DNA of 64,000 nt from Oscillatoriales cyanobacterium (GCA_004292955.1 RDXX01000054.1:20101-84100), one strand, 5' to 3'. Numbered from the stretch's first letter, positions 53,227-62,587 are shown. Notes: generated by a model from the letters alone, not told the origin. Numbers and translations: made by a program.

Positions 53227-54114
53227 CTAAATCTCAGCGACAGCTCGTTCAATCAAACGGTGGGCGAGAGTTTGAACGCCCGTGTGTTCGTAGTAGTTGG
53301 TAGTCATGTCCAGGAAAGCGCCCACGTAGTCCACCTTGTCGGCAGAAATTTCCACAAAACTCTGTAAGTGCCCCATAACGTTTTGGGGAGTCAAACCTCG
53401 ATCGCTCACAAACGAGCCCATCCAGCCGGAAACCGAGTTAAAGCTTTCGCCGATAAATCCGAGTTGGCCTGCGGGATTACCACCAGGAATCATACCGCCG
53501 ATCGACTTAAACGCCGGATTGTCTTGCAAATCGCTAGGGGAGAGCTTTTGAATCCAAGACTGAGTAGCCATGATAAAGTCTGGGCCCAGGGGAATCAAAC
53601 CATCAAAACAAACCAAAGCAGCCATCCGCATCAGGGATTCACCGCCGTAGTCGCCCAAAGCCCCGGCAAAATCGCCGATGCTGTCGCCAGGAATGCCGTT
53701 AATTTGGCAAAAAGCGAGCAATTCAGTGACTAATTTTAGAGAAAGGTCGATCGTCTGAGCTTTTTCAGGCTTGGGGGTGAGATTTCCCAGCACGGACAAA
53801 AACGGCACATTTTGGGCGACTTTGTTAGCTAGGGCTGCTGTACCGAGGGCGCTAGAGGCACTGTCGATCGTTTGGTAAAGCCAGAGAGCGCGTTGGTAGC
53901 CTTCCGATTTATCGTTGTAGAGGGTGATGGCCCGATCGCCAATTTGCTGGATCATATCTTCGTCAGTTTCGCCTGTTACCGTACGAATGGTATTTTCAAA
54001 GCCAACTAAATTGTTCCACTCGCCTGGAACAACAAAGTCAAGCGCTCGCAGGGCTTTGACAGTCATGTTGTCTTTAGGCAGTTGATCGACTAATTCAAAG
54101 ACTGTTTTGCTCAC
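53227..54114 (-). CDS. Conserved cyanobacterial protein of unknown function
   Basis: 295 residues from a GTG start that follows AAGGAG by six bases. The sequence is largely helical and alternates polar and Gly-rich stretches (SSALGTAALANKVAQNVPFL; FAGALGDYGGESLMRMAALV). No transmembrane segment, no catalytic motif I recognise. Its even composition and good ribosome site support a real gene. It is alone on this strand between the lipoprotein and the DUF2996 gene. Confidence 0.75.
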   Translation of the reverse strand: MSKTVFELVDQLPKDNMTVKALRALDFVVPGEWNNLVGFENTIRTVTGETDEDMIQQIGDRAITLYNDKSEGYQRALWLYQTIDSASSALGTAALANKVAQNVPFLSVLGNLTPKPEKAQTIDLSLKLVTELLAFCQINGIPGDSIGDFAGALGDYGGESLMRMAALVCFDGLIPLGPDFIMATQSWIQKLSPSDLQDNPAFKSIGGMIPGGNPAGQLGFIGESFNSVSGWMGSFVSDRGLTPQNVMGHLQSFVEISADKVDYVGAFLDMTTNYYEHTGVQTLAHRLIERAVAEI

Positions 54115-54250
54115 AAAAAACTCCTTGTTGAACAGAAATCAAAGGTATTACTTTTGGTAGATGGCAAGAACTTCACAGTCTGATTTTGGCAGACATAGTT
54201 TTGATAGCGCCAGAGCTAGAGTCGGGCGAGAAGTTCGATCTGAGACACTG

Positions 54251-54805
54251 CTATTTCACACTAGCAAGGCCGCTCAGGTTAAATTTTGACAGCCAAGCTT
54301 CGCGCTCGCTAGCGGTAAAAGAGGGATCGCGGGATTGAACTTTGACTTGATAGCGATTTGCCACTAAAACAGCAGTGATGTTAGCGCCCTGACTGACAGC
54401 GGGATAGCCGCTAATTTGCTTGGTGCTTTGCTGGAATTTGGCTCCGGCGCTGGGGTTGCCGGCGATGTCGTTAATCGAAAGCACCGCGACATTTTTACCG
54501 CCTTTGTTCAGTTTAGCTTCAGCAAAACCGGATTTTTCTTGAGCGAAAACGCGATCGAATCCGCCGCCAGCAGACGGGAAGTATTTATTTAACTTACCGC
54601 CTGCAACTGCCTTCTTGGGCAGGTTTTGATTACTAGCAGTGGATTTGTCAGCATTTGTCTGCTTGGCTTTAGTCGATTTTTGGGTGCTTTCCTGCTGGGC
54701 TTTGTCCCAGCGGGAGGGGGGCTGATTCTGACCGCAGGAAGTCACGAGCAGCAGTACCGAGATCAGAAATGGAGCTAAGATTCGGCGTGCGGGGGGAAAT
54801 TGCAT
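54251..54805 (-). CDS. Putative lipoprotein
   Basis: 184 residues from the ATG at 54805, preceded by GAGGAGAG. A signal peptide with lipobox LLVTSCGQ makes Cys24 the likely lipidated residue. The following 45 residues are Gln/Lys/Ser/Thr-rich linker; a small folded domain runs from about residue 70 (KLNKYFPSAGGGFDRVFAQE) to SKFNLSGLASVK. Function unknown. A longer frame to 54934 crosses a terminator and is not used. Confidence 0.78.
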   Translation of the reverse strand: MQFPPARRILAPFLISVLLLVTSCGQNQPPSRWDKAQQESTQKSTKAKQTNADKSTASNQNLPKKAVAGGKLNKYFPSAGGGFDRVFAQEKSGFAEAKLNKGGKNVAVLSINDIAGNPSAGAKFQQSTKQISGYPAVSQGANITAVLVANRYQVKVQSRDPSFTASEREAWLSKFNLSGLASVK

Positions 54806-54900
54806 CGCTCTCTCCTCATTAGTAGGTTTCCATAACAATTGTGGCTCACGATTTACCAATTTGTCTTCCCCGAGCGAGTGATTTGTGTCCTTTGCGAAAA

Positions 54901-54930
54901 AATCCTCTGCCCGCAGGCAGAGGATTTTTT
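54901..54930. terminator. Terminator-like hairpin AATCCTCTGCC/GGCAGAGGATT
   Basis: A perfect 11-base stem with a CGCA loop, flanked by A and T runs on both strands. On the minus strand it would stop transcription from the TnpB pseudogene. Confidence 0.75.
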
Positions 54931-55204
54931 GCAATTGCGAGTTTTGAAGGAAGAAGAAAGAAAGATTGCTCCACAGATCAATTCTGGGGATGAGGTAAAA
55001 AAACTAAGTTTTTTGATGGCCAGCAATCTCAAAACAATTTTCGCTGATTTTCCCGAGATTTATCTAGAGGTTTCAGAGGAATTGTCCGTCAATCGTGTTG
55101 CTTCGGCCTTCCAACTTAGGTCTTGCTTTGTGGGTAAAGCTGCTATACAAATCCTAGACAAGTCTAGACATTTGCTTCTTACTTCATCGGGGGCATGGGA
55201 GCGG

Positions 55205-56405
55205 CTATCCCTCGGTAAGCTTTGACGCTCTAGCCAAGCGCGATAAATTAATCGCTGCGTTCAAATCCCTGTCCATCGAATGACCGCAACTTCCATAGTT
55301 GTAAGTCCTTTCTTTCAGCGGCATATCTTGAATATGTCCGCAGTTTGAACAAGTCTTACTCGAAGGAAACCAGCGGTCAGCAATGATTACTTCACAGCCA
55401 AACTTTTGAGATTTATACTCTAGTTGACGTTTGAATTCATAGAATCCACAATCAGCGATAACTCGAAGCTCGCTTGTGATTAGACAGTAACCCAGAAACA
55501 TTCAAATTCTCTACTACTATCTTTGCGTGGTTTTTGCATAAGTAAGTAGTGATTTGATGGAGAGTATTTTTTCTGAGATTCGCTACCTTAGGAATGAAAA
55601 TTGAATAATTTAAGCAACTTTGCTTCCCCATTTCTTTTCCAGTAAGGGCTAAGGGGGGGGATAGTCGTCTAGGTTATTAAATTTTCATTCCTTAGCATGA
55701 TGCTTCGCTAGTTTTTGTTTCGCCTTAAATCTATTTCTAGAGCCTCTTGTTTTTTTCGGGATAACTCCTTTGACAGCCTACGCAACTTACTGAGATGCGT
55801 TTTGTAATGCTTTGGGTTAGGCAAAACAACACCGGTCGAAAGGGTTGCCAACTCTTTAACTCCCAAGTCAACACCCACAACATCGTGTTGCTTTATAGTT
55901 GGCTCTTCTGTTCGTAAGCAAAAGCGATAAACCAACTGTCGGCGGTACGTGAAATAGTGATTGACACGGCACGGTGGTGTGAGGCAATCCGCCCTAGGTT
56001 TTTACCCAGCCGATGGTCGGCAACTTTATGGACGTACCACCTACCGGAATTGGTTTGCCACCTGCATCTATCGTGAAAGAATCATGATGCCCCTTCTTCT
56101 TGAATTTGGGATATCCACCTTTTTTTGAGAAAAATAAGGAGAAGGAATCCCCAAGATTGTCGAAAGCATATTGAGTTATCTTCTGGCAAATTCCCGCTTC
56201 TTTAATCCATGTAAACTCAGGCTTTACATGATTGTTAAAGAATTTCTTGAGTAGGTATTTATTAGGCTTCAATCCATCTTGATCAAGGTTGCTCCAAGTA
56301 GCCAATCCCCAGTTATAAGTAAACCTCACTATTCCAGCGTGTTTGCTCATGACTGTTGTCTGACTCTTGTGCCGGCTTTAACTTTGTTTTGATGGATAAA
56401 AGCAT
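55205..56405 (-). pseudogene. tnpB: IS200/IS605-type TnpB, decayed and interrupted by a MITE
   Basis: Pieces of one TnpB protein in different frames: MLLSIKTKLKPAQ (start 56405); SKHAGIVRFTYNWGLATWSN to LPTIGWVKT; FIAFAYE; HDVVGVDLGVKELATLSTG (RuvC Asp); ASRNRFKAKQKLAKHHAK; VANLRKNTLHQITTYLCKNH; CSNCG...CGHSMDRDLNAAINLSR (zinc ribbon and RuvC Asp). At least four frameshifts or stops separate them, and a 101-base MITE lies between KHHAK and VANL. TnpB is an RNA-guided nuclease linked to IS605-type transposons; this copy cannot be functional. No TnpA is present. Confidence 0.88.
55592..55692. mobile_element. MITE inserted in the tnpB pseudogene
   Basis: 101 bases with inverted ends GGAATGAAAATT and AATTTTCATTCC, flanked by direct TTA duplications (55589-55591 and 55693-55695). 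Removing the element and one TTA restores a continuous codon series CAT-GCT-AAG-GTA-GCG (HAKVA) of TnpB on the minus strand. It is non-coding and needs a transposase elsewhere. Confidence 0.85.
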
Positions 56406-56554
56406 TGCTCGACATCAACACGCTAATTTCACCGATAACCCGACAGGGTGGGTTTGGCTGGTAACTTCCCCGAAACATCCCAGCGCAAGCGAGTGTCTTT
56501 ACTGACAATCCAAGGTTTTTTGGGAATCGCGCAGGGTGCTAGCTAGGTAGTAGC
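56406..56554. other. Gap between tnpB remnant and psaI
   Basis: No gene seen. It probably holds the left end of the decayed insertion sequence and the psaI 3' region. Confidence 0.5.
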
Positions 56555-56671
56555 TCAGGCGTCGCTTTCAATGTGAATAAACAACAAACCCATTACCACA
56601 ACCGGCATCAGCCAGCAAACAACCGGAATCAAAATCCAAGGCAAGAAAGAAGCAGCGTAGGAACCTGTCAT
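56555..56671 (-). CDS. psaI: Photosystem I reaction centre subunit VIII
   Basis: A 38-residue single-span thylakoid protein, [20 protein letters not shown] at the start and FIHIESDA at the end, the standard PsaI pattern. It stabilises the PsaL-containing trimer/tetramer contact of photosystem I. It starts 57 bases after psaL and is presumably transcribed with it. Confidence 0.95.
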   Translation of the reverse strand: MTGSYAASFLPWILIPVVCWLMPVVVMGLLFIHIESDA

Positions 56672-56728
56672 ATCAAAATCTCCAAACTAAAGTTAGTGTG
56701 TGGCAACAGGGATATTTGGGAGTGGAGT

Positions 56729-57238
56729 CTAATTGTTGACTAAACCCCGGAAAATGGCATCGATGCCGTTAAAGTTTTCGAGTAAGAAGTAGGCAGCAAA
56801 GACGCCGCTCATTCCGCCAATGAAGAAACCAGCAGTGAGCTGGCTCCAGCCTTCGCCGGTTTTCAGGGCTTCGGGAGTCATGGGATTGGCGCTCGGGTAG
56901 CTGCTATTGTCATTTTTGAAAGAGACTAAACCGTAGGCAGACATACCTGTTGTGCCGAGCAGAACTAAGACGAGGGCTGTAATTAATCCGCCGAGATTAG
57001 CTGCTTCTGGATAATCCCGCAGTGGGCCTAAGACGATTTGGGGGCCGACAAGGAAATAACCGTGTGCCAAACCGATTTCTAAACCTCGAACTAGGGGTGA
57101 GAGTCCTTTGCGGTAGGCGGGCAAATTCCCAATGAATGCTTGTGTGAAATCAGAAGCACTGATGGGAGTTGCGAGATGACCCGTGAAGGGGTCGCCGTTA
57201 AAGGGTTTAATAAGCTCTGCATCTCTGGGATCGGCCAT
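56729..57238 (-). CDS. psaL: Photosystem I reaction centre subunit XI
   Basis: 169 codons to the stop; starts MADPRDAELIKPFNGDPFTG, preceded by GAGGAAAAAGAG. It contains NLPAYRKGLSPLVRGLEIGL, GYFLVGPQIVLGPLRD and three hydrophobic segments (LITALVLVLLGTTGMSAYGL; LTAGFFIGGMSGVFAAYFLL). PsaL joins photosystem I monomers into trimers or tetramers. psaI follows in the same direction, an order common in cyanobacteria. Confidence 0.97.
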   Translation of the reverse strand: MADPRDAELIKPFNGDPFTGHLATPISASDFTQAFIGNLPAYRKGLSPLVRGLEIGLAHGYFLVGPQIVLGPLRDYPEAANLGGLITALVLVLLGTTGMSAYGLVSFKNDNSSYPSANPMTPEALKTGEGWSQLTAGFFIGGMSGVFAAYFLLENFNGIDAIFRGLVNN

Positions 57239-57352
57239 ATTCTCTTTTTCCTCGCTGTGCGTAAAAATTGAGGCGTTCAAGTCATATTTTACGCAGGGAC
57301 GTGTTTCCTATTTGCATAATTGGCAGCTAGCTTTAGAAAAGTTCACTATTCT

Positions 57353-58162
57353 TTAGTTTTGGGAAGAATTTTTCTTTTGTCTCCTATACCAGAAAGCGAG
57401 TCGATCGGGCGACACTCCGAAAAAATAAGCAATAATTACTATTTGATTGATGGCGGTGGTTTTGAGTACCCCAAGCTGCTGCCAGCGGCGGGCGGATGTC
57501 AACACGGGCTCGGGTACGATTTGGATGCGGCCTTGTTTTTTCAGCCGGCGTACAAATTCAAAGTCTTCCATGAGGGGCAAGTCAGGAAAACCGCCGATTT
57601 GGTCAAAGATAGCTGAATAAAGAAAAATGGCTTGATCGCCGTAGGGCATTTGCAGAAAGTGCGATCGGCAGTTTACTCCTATTTCTACGAGCAGCAGACA
57701 GAGCGTGCGGGCATCAATCTTGAGTTCAAAGGCCCCGGCGACTGTTTGGGGTTTGGCTAGTGCAAGGCGTGCGCCAGAGTCGTAGCCGGGAGGCAAAAGA
57801 GTGTCTGCGTGGAGAAACAGCAGAATATCTCCAGTAGCCAAGGCCGCACCTGCATTCATTTGAGTGGCGCGGCCTTGGCTACTGGAGACAACTCGGACGC
57901 CCAAAGATGTTGCTATTTCTGCGGTACCGTCGTTGCTGCCGCCATCGGCGACGATAATCTCAACATTTTTGGCATTTTGGGCGGTGGAAATGACTGAGGC
58001 AATTGTAGCTGCTTCGTTTAAGACGGGAATGATAATGGAAATTTTGAGATTGAGATTTTCGGGCGGCATAGAGAATCGATCACCGCTGGAGAGAGAGAGG
58101 GCGGGTTTTGTACAAAGCTTATCTGTTATTTCAACAGGTAGCGACAGTTTGATGGCTGACAC
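57353..58162 (-). CDS. Family 2 glycosyltransferase, TIGR04283 type
   Basis: 269 residues (238 if it starts at MPPENLNLKI, 58069, which is equally plausible). The GT2 start ISIIIPVLNEAATIASVIST, the DGGSNDGTAEIA pair and LLFLHADTLLPPGY are all present, and EDFEFVRRLKKQGRI follows. The family is annotated as arsenosugar-biosynthesis glycosyltransferase; its usual partner, the TIGR04282 protein, is the next gene upstream on this strand. Role in arsenic metabolism is not shown here: no arsM or arsS is present. Confidence 0.87.
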   Translation of the reverse strand: MSAIKLSLPVEITDKLCTKPALSLSSGDRFSMPPENLNLKISIIIPVLNEAATIASVISTAQNAKNVEIIVADGGSNDGTAEIATSLGVRVVSSSQGRATQMNAGAALATGDILLFLHADTLLPPGYDSGARLALAKPQTVAGAFELKIDARTLCLLLVEIGVNCRSHFLQMPYGDQAIFLYSAIFDQIGGFPDLPLMEDFEFVRRLKKQGRIQIVPEPVLTSARRWQQLGVLKTTAINQIVIIAYFFGVSPDRLAFWYRRQKKNSSQN

Positions 58163-58596
58163 ATGGGGCGGATAGAAACCGGGTTTCTACGAATTTTACT
58201 CTCTGGTCACGATAAATATACGAAGAAACCGGGTTTCACTCTTGTCGCAAAGTGCGATCGCGAACTTGCCTTTTGAGTTCCTCGTCTGAAACCCTTGATT
58301 TCCCGCAGGTAATTCCTGTGTCTGGCAAGCGTTGCCCTCGTTCTCGATCGCCCTGAAACCCTGATTCTAAGATTGACAATCAAAAACTGTCCCTAGTTTG
58401 ATTATTTACTAATTTATTTGCTAATTTTTGGCTTTTTCTCGCGCTTGCGACTATTGTCGCAAGCGCTGTCTAACCGCTGCATTTGGTTAGACAAATACAT
58501 TTACTATAGTATGACGTTGTGGTTTCACAATCAAGTATTTTTTATGATTTATAGATGACAATTTTTAATGAATCAGAGAAGTTAAATATAGTTTAT
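58163..58596. other. Gene-free interval with GAAACCGGGTTT repeats
   Basis: Two GAAACCGGGTTTC copies at about 58168-58230 and no gene. The same motif recurs at 3061, 6680-6750, 42220, 49930 and 59270, a very short dispersed repeat. Confidence 0.6.
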
Positions 58597-59214
58597 TTAT
58601 TTCAAAATACTAATATCTAAACGCAGCAAATCCTCCGGCAAATCTATGTCTGCAAGAGTGGGAAGATAAGCAATATTGAGGTCGAGATTTTGGGCGATCG
58701 CCTGCGTAGAAGAAAATACCTCACTGGTTCCCCACTTAATTCCGCTGAACAATTCCGGTATCGATCGGCGCAGCCCGATTAGATAATAACCGCCGTCTGT
58801 TGCCGGGCCCAAAACTAAATCGTGCTGGCTCAGTTTGTCAAAAGCTTGTGCCATGATTTCTGCTTTCAGATCGGGACAATCAGTTCCTATAATTGCAGCT
58901 TTGTCAACCCCTGAATTAAAAGATTTTTGAAACGCTGCTGTCATTTTTGCCCCCAAATCGCCGTCTATTTGATTTTGATAAATAATATCTGTTCCCAACC
59001 AGTCTTGCATCTGTTGTTGGCTACCGCTTGTGTGGTGAATTTCCACTGATAATCGGCGGGAGTTTTGAAGAGAGAGGGCGCGGGCGATCGCCTTTTGGGC
59101 CATCAATCGGTGCAGGTTGGCAGCACCTGTTTTTCCCAGCACAGGAATTAGTCGAGTTTTGGCTTTGCCCGCTTCGGGATAGCGGGTGAAAACAATCAGT
59201 TTTTCGGAAATCAT
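58597..59214 (-). CDS. TIGR04282-type glycosyltransferase (DUF2064)
   Basis: 205 residues of the GT-A-like DUF2064 family: IVFTRYPEAGKAKTRLIPVL at the start, AAIIGTDCPDLKAEIMAQAF in the middle and DLVLGPATDGGYYLIGLRRS later. It resembles nucleotidyltransferases and glycosyltransferases and usually accompanies TIGR04283 proteins; here they are about 430 bases apart. The real substrate is unknown. Confidence 0.86.
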   Translation of the reverse strand: MISEKLIVFTRYPEAGKAKTRLIPVLGKTGAANLHRLMAQKAIARALSLQNSRRLSVEIHHTSGSQQQMQDWLGTDIIYQNQIDGDLGAKMTAAFQKSFNSGVDKAAIIGTDCPDLKAEIMAQAFDKLSQHDLVLGPATDGGYYLIGLRRSIPELFSGIKWGTSEVFSSTQAIAQNLDLNIAYLPTLADIDLPEDLLRLDISILK

Positions 59215-59381
59215 AGATTATTCATAATTTTTAAAGAAATGACCTAATGCAGTCCCGGACGCAGGGGGGGCTAAAAACCCGGTTTCTGCGCCGCCTGCGT
59301 CCACAATAATTTTTCGGAGAAACCGATTTTTTCGCGTCCGCGATTACTAATTTAATCCCTGGATTCAACCCATCCTAAAAC

Positions 59382-59417
59382 ACTGTCAACTGTCAACTGT
59401 CAACTGTCAACTGTCAA
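59382..59417. repeat. TCAACTG array 3' of nadA
   Basis: Five heptamers, TCAACTG on the plus strand, therefore CAGTTGA along the nadA coding strand. It begins three bases after the nadA stop. Confidence 0.85.
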
Positions 59418-59420
59418 CCG

Positions 59421-60455
59421 TTAGCTCATTTCTAGCATTCGCTGGATAGGTTGCAAGGCTGCTCGTTGCAGTTCTTGAGACATAGTAATTTCTGGGGTTT
59501 GATTTTTCATAGCTAGATACAATTTTTCCAAAGTATTTAATCTCATGTGCGGGCATTCGTTGCAAGCACAGGTATTATTGTTCGGAGGAGCGGGGATGAA
59601 GTGTTTGTGCGGTGTTTGCTTTTGCATTTGGTGAATGATTCCCGGTTCAGTTGCGACAATAAAAGCTTGGCTGGCACTGGATTGAGAATATTTGAGCAAA
59701 GCGGTGGTTGAACCGATATAATTGGCGTGGCGAAGTACCGGAGGTTCGCATTCTGGATGGGCGATGATTTCGGCTTCGGGATTTTCGATTTTGAGTTGAA
59801 CTATCTTTTTTTCTGAGAAGTTTTCGTGGACGATGCAGGCTCCTTGCCAGAGTTCCATGTGTCTGCCGCTTTGTTCGATGACGTAACGGCCGAGATTGCG
59901 ATCGGGCCCAAAAATTATCGGCTGATTTTCGGGAATTTGGTTGACAATTTTGACGGCGTTGGAGCTGGTGCAAATTATGTCGCTCATTGCCTTGATTTGG
60001 GCGGTACAGTTAATGTAGGAAATAACTAAATGGTCTGGGCGATCGGCTTTGAAAGCTGCAAAGGCTTCGGGCGGGCAACTGTCGGCGAGGGAACACCCAG
60101 CATTTAAGTCTGGTAGCAATACTAATTTGTGGGGATTGAGGATTTTTGCGGTTTCTGCCATGAAATGAACTCCGGCAAAAACTATGACCGAAGCGTTGGT
60201 GTTGGCGGCTTTGCGGGCAAGTTCGAGGGAGTCGCCAATGAAGTCTGCGATGTCTTGAATGTCGGAGTCTTGGTAGTAGTGGGCGAGAATGACGGCGTTC
60301 AACTCTTGTTTGAGGGCGTTAATTGCTGCAAACAAGTCGTCGGGCAGTCTGGTTTGGGTCAAGTTTTGAGCAGGTGCGGTGGTAAACACAGTTAAAATAT
60401 TCCGGGGAAGGTGGCGGCTGGACTTAATATTTTGAATTATAGTTGAATTCACCAA
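59421..60455 (-). CDS. nadA: Quinolinate synthase A
   Basis: The 344-residue iron-sulfur enzyme makes quinolinate from iminoaspartate and dihydroxyacetone phosphate in NAD synthesis. Visible signature parts are [48 protein letters not shown] (cluster Cys), [18 protein letters not shown] (cluster Cys) and [17 protein letters not shown]. The N-terminal 30 residues may be too long. The metallophosphoesterase gene starts divergently 76 bases away. Confidence 0.95.
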   Translation of the reverse strand: MVNSTIIQNIKSSRHLPRNILTVFTTAPAQNLTQTRLPDDLFAAINALKQELNAVILAHYYQDSDIQDIADFIGDSLELARKAANTNASVIVFAGVHFMAETAKILNPHKLVLLPDLNAGCSLADSCPPEAFAAFKADRPDHLVISYINCTAQIKAMSDIICTSSNAVKIVNQIPENQPIIFGPDRNLGRYVIEQSGRHMELWQGACIVHENFSEKKIVQLKIENPEAEIIAHPECEPPVLRHANYIGSTTALLKYSQSSASQAFIVATEPGIIHQMQKQTPHKHFIPAPPNNNTCACNECPHMRLNTLEKLYLAMKNQTPEITMSQELQRAALQPIQRMLEMS

Positions 60456-60591
60456 AAACGGTGGTAAGCGGGTGGTTGGGTTGAAATAATCTCAAATCTG
60501 AAATCTCAAATCTAAAATTGGCTGGGGGAGAGTGCAAAAATTGGTCGCTGTTTCTTATGCTGAAGAAGAAGGGGCTAGGGATCGATCGCGC

Positions 60592-61518
60592 ATGACAAAT
60601 CAAATGAATCAGACTAAATCTATCAAAATTGCGGTGGTGGGGGACGTTCACGATCGCTGGGAAGCGGAAGACGGCGAGGCCCTGAAGCATCTTGGCGTTG
60701 ATTTGGCGCTGTTTGTGGGGGATTTTGGGAACGAGTCGGTGGAGGTGGTGCGGGCGATCGCATCTTTGGACATTCCGAAAGCAGCAGTGTTTGGGAACCA
60801 CGACGCTTGGTACACGGCGACGGAGTGGGGCCGCAGTCAGTGTCCGTACGATCGCGCCGTTGAGAATCGGGTAAAACAGCAGTTAGATTTAATGGGAGAA
60901 GCCCACGTCGGTTACGGGAAACGGGATTTTCCCGAATTGGACATAACGGTGGTGGGAAGCCGCCCGTTTACTTGGGGAGGTTCGGAGTGGAAGTACAACG
61001 ATTTTTATTCGGAGTGGTTTGGCGTAGAAAGTTTTGAGGAGTCGGCGAGGCTAATTGCAGGGGCGGCGGCAGATGCGGACTGCGAAAATGTGATTTTTCT
61101 TGGTCACACGGGGCCGACGGGGCTGGGAGAGGCTGCTGAAGACCCCTGCGGGCGTGATTGGAAGCCGCTGGGAGGGGATTGGGGCGACCCGGATTTTGCT
61201 GAGGCGATCGATCGAACTCGCAGCGCCGGAAAGCACGTACCGCTGGTAACTTTTGGTCATATGCACCATCAACTGCGACATACTAAGCACGAGTTGCGGA
61301 AGTCAGTGGTGAGTGCGAAGGGTACGGTGTATTTGAATGCGGCCAGCGTACCGCGAATTGTGGAGAAAGAGTGCTCGAAATTGCGGAATTTCTCGATCGT
61401 CCTGCTAGAAAAAGGAACAGTGTCGGAAATGTCTTTAGTCTGGGTAGGGGAAGACTTCGCGGTGCAAAGAGAACAAATTCTTTACCGGCAGACTGAATCT
61501 GCTACTGCTTGTAGTTAG
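60592..61518 (+). CDS. TIGR04168-family metallophosphoesterase
   Basis: 308 residues from ATG 60592; a GTG at 60532 would add 20 residues with no conserved look. The metal-site motifs are VVGDVHDRWE (DxH), LALFVGDFGNE (GD), AVFGNHDAW (GNHD), VIFLGHTGPTG and LVTFGHMHH (GHxH). The family is cyanobacterial and plant-plastid, with unknown substrate. It is monocistronic, divergent from nadA and followed by tRNA-Ser. Confidence 0.9.
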   Translation: MTNQMNQTKSIKIAVVGDVHDRWEAEDGEALKHLGVDLALFVGDFGNESVEVVRAIASLDIPKAAVFGNHDAWYTATEWGRSQCPYDRAVENRVKQQLDLMGEAHVGYGKRDFPELDITVVGSRPFTWGGSEWKYNDFYSEWFGVESFEESARLIAGAAADADCENVIFLGHTGPTGLGEAAEDPCGRDWKPLGGDWGDPDFAEAIDRTRSAGKHVPLVTFGHMHHQLRHTKHELRKSVVSAKGTVYLNAASVPRIVEKECSKLRNFSIVLLEKGTVSEMSLVWVGEDFAVQREQILYRQTESATACS

Positions 61519-61552
61519 CGGCAATTGCTGGTATGATAAAATTTGTCCGCCT

Positions 61553-61639
61553 GGAGAGGTGGCAGAGTGGTCGAATGCGCTCGACTTGAAATCGAGTGTG
61601 GCAGTGATGTCACCGTGGGTTCAAATCCCACCCTCTCCG
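61553..61639 (+). tRNA. tRNA-Ser(UGA)
   Basis: An 87-base cloverleaf: acceptor GGAGAGG paired with CCTCTCC, D arm with GCAGAGTGGTCGAATGC, anticodon stem CTCGACTTGAAATCGAG with anticodon TGA, a long variable arm GTGGCAGTGATGTCACC, and T arm GTGGGTTCAAATCCCAC. The long variable arm and anticodon fit serine. No 3' CCA is encoded. Confidence 0.96.
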
Positions 61640-61670
61640 TTTTTGACAACTACGAAAAGAACTGGCAAAA

Positions 61671-61695
61671 AATCACCCCTGCGGGGGTGATTTTG
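61671..61695 (+). terminator. Terminator AATCACCCCTGCGGGGGTGATT
   Basis: A strong GC-rich stem followed by TTTTGC, 32 bases after the tRNA. Confidence 0.8.
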
Positions 61696-61730
61696 CTTAC
61701 CATGTAATTTTTCTAGCCAACTTACTCGAT

Positions 61731-61979
61731 TTAAGCGGTTTCCTCATCCGCCGGATCGCCGTAGGGATCTTCGCTGGCGGGGGTCAGATTGCCGAACATT
61801 CCAGCATCCGCGTAGGAGTCGGCAAAATTTGTTTGTTGGTGGGCTGCCCAAAGCGAAGTGAAGCAGCCGGACGGGGCGAGTCCGAAACCAAAAGCAGCAC
61901 TGGTGAGGGAGAGAAGGCGGGATTTATCAGTCCGGCGGGATTTAACTGCGCCTCCGTGCTTGTCTGAAATGGTGGCAAT
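61731..61979 (-). CDS. Possible small protein lacking a usual start codon
   Basis: An 82-codon frame ending NLTPASEDPYGDPADEETA reads like a real C terminus, and the middle (AAFGFGLAPSGCFTSLWAAH) could be a hydrophobic segment. The first plausible codon is ATT at 61979 (then ATISDKHGG); no ATG, GTG or TTG is in frame upstream before a stop. It may use a rare start, may be a pseudogene with a lost ATG, or may be chance. I report it with low confidence. Confidence 0.3.
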   Translation of the reverse strand: MATISDKHGGAVKSRRTDKSRLLSLTSAAFGFGLAPSGCFTSLWAAHQQTNFADSYADAGMFGNLTPASEDPYGDPADEETA

Positions 61980-62068
61980 TTTTTTGTGGAAATTCTGGAG
62001 ATGTCGATCGCACTGCTGTATGAATAATTAACCGAGATAGAAAGCCACAGTGGCTTTTCAGAATTTTT

Positions 62069-62587
62069 ATGAAAATCCAAAATATAATTACTGCTGGATT
62101 GTCGATCGCCCTTTTATTAGCTGCAACCAAATACATACCTGATTTTAACCAGCAAAACCAAGTCAAGCAATTGCTGGAGACCAAACAGTGTCCAGAATGC
62201 AATCTCAGCAATGTCAACTTGAAGGGAATGGACTTACAAGGATTTAACTTGCAGGGAGCAAACCTAGAAGGTGCTAACTTATCAGGAGCAAAACTGGCGA
62301 ATGCCAACCTAAAAAATGCCAACTTGAATAAAGCCAACCTGACAGGTTCTGATTTGGGATGTAGTGGCATAAGTTTCAATCTTGATACTAATGGTCAAGC
62401 AGCAAATATGGATTTTAAAGTCAGTGCTGTACCCGAAAAGAATAACCCAGAAAATGCAGTAGTTGGTTTTAATATGAAATCAACAGACCGAGGAACCACA
62501 ATGCGTTTCAATCTTCCGGGATGCGCGGATTTCGAGAATGCTACAATGCAGGAAACTAAAATGCCCGATGGCAACATTCATCCTTAA
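62069..62587 (+). CDS. Pentapeptide-repeat protein
   Basis: 172 residues with an N-terminal signal/anchor (GLSIALLLAATKYIPDF), then a pentapeptide-repeat helix of about ten A(N/D)Lxx units (residues 45-95: NLSNVNLKGMDLQGFNLQGA), a cysteine (LGCSG), and a C-terminal part without repeats, ending in NLPGCADFENATMQETK. It is an exported or membrane-attached right-handed beta-helix protein; role unknown. Pentapeptide-repeat proteins are numerous in cyanobacteria. Confidence 0.85.
   Translation: MKIQNIITAGLSIALLLAATKYIPDFNQQNQVKQLLETKQCPECNLSNVNLKGMDLQGFNLQGANLEGANLSGAKLANANLKNANLNKANLTGSDLGCSGISFNLDTNGQAANMDFKVSAVPEKNNPENAVVGFNMKSTDRGTTMRFNLPGCADFENATMQETKMPDGNIHP

Noticed and set aside
54839..55225. 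128-codon frame on the plus strand
   Set aside because: It runs through a terminator hairpin and the end of tnpB; no recognisable protein feature.
58597..59214. Arsenosugar biosynthesis cluster
   Set aside because: Only the two TIGR-named glycosyltransferases are present; arsM and arsS are missing, so the pathway name is not supported.
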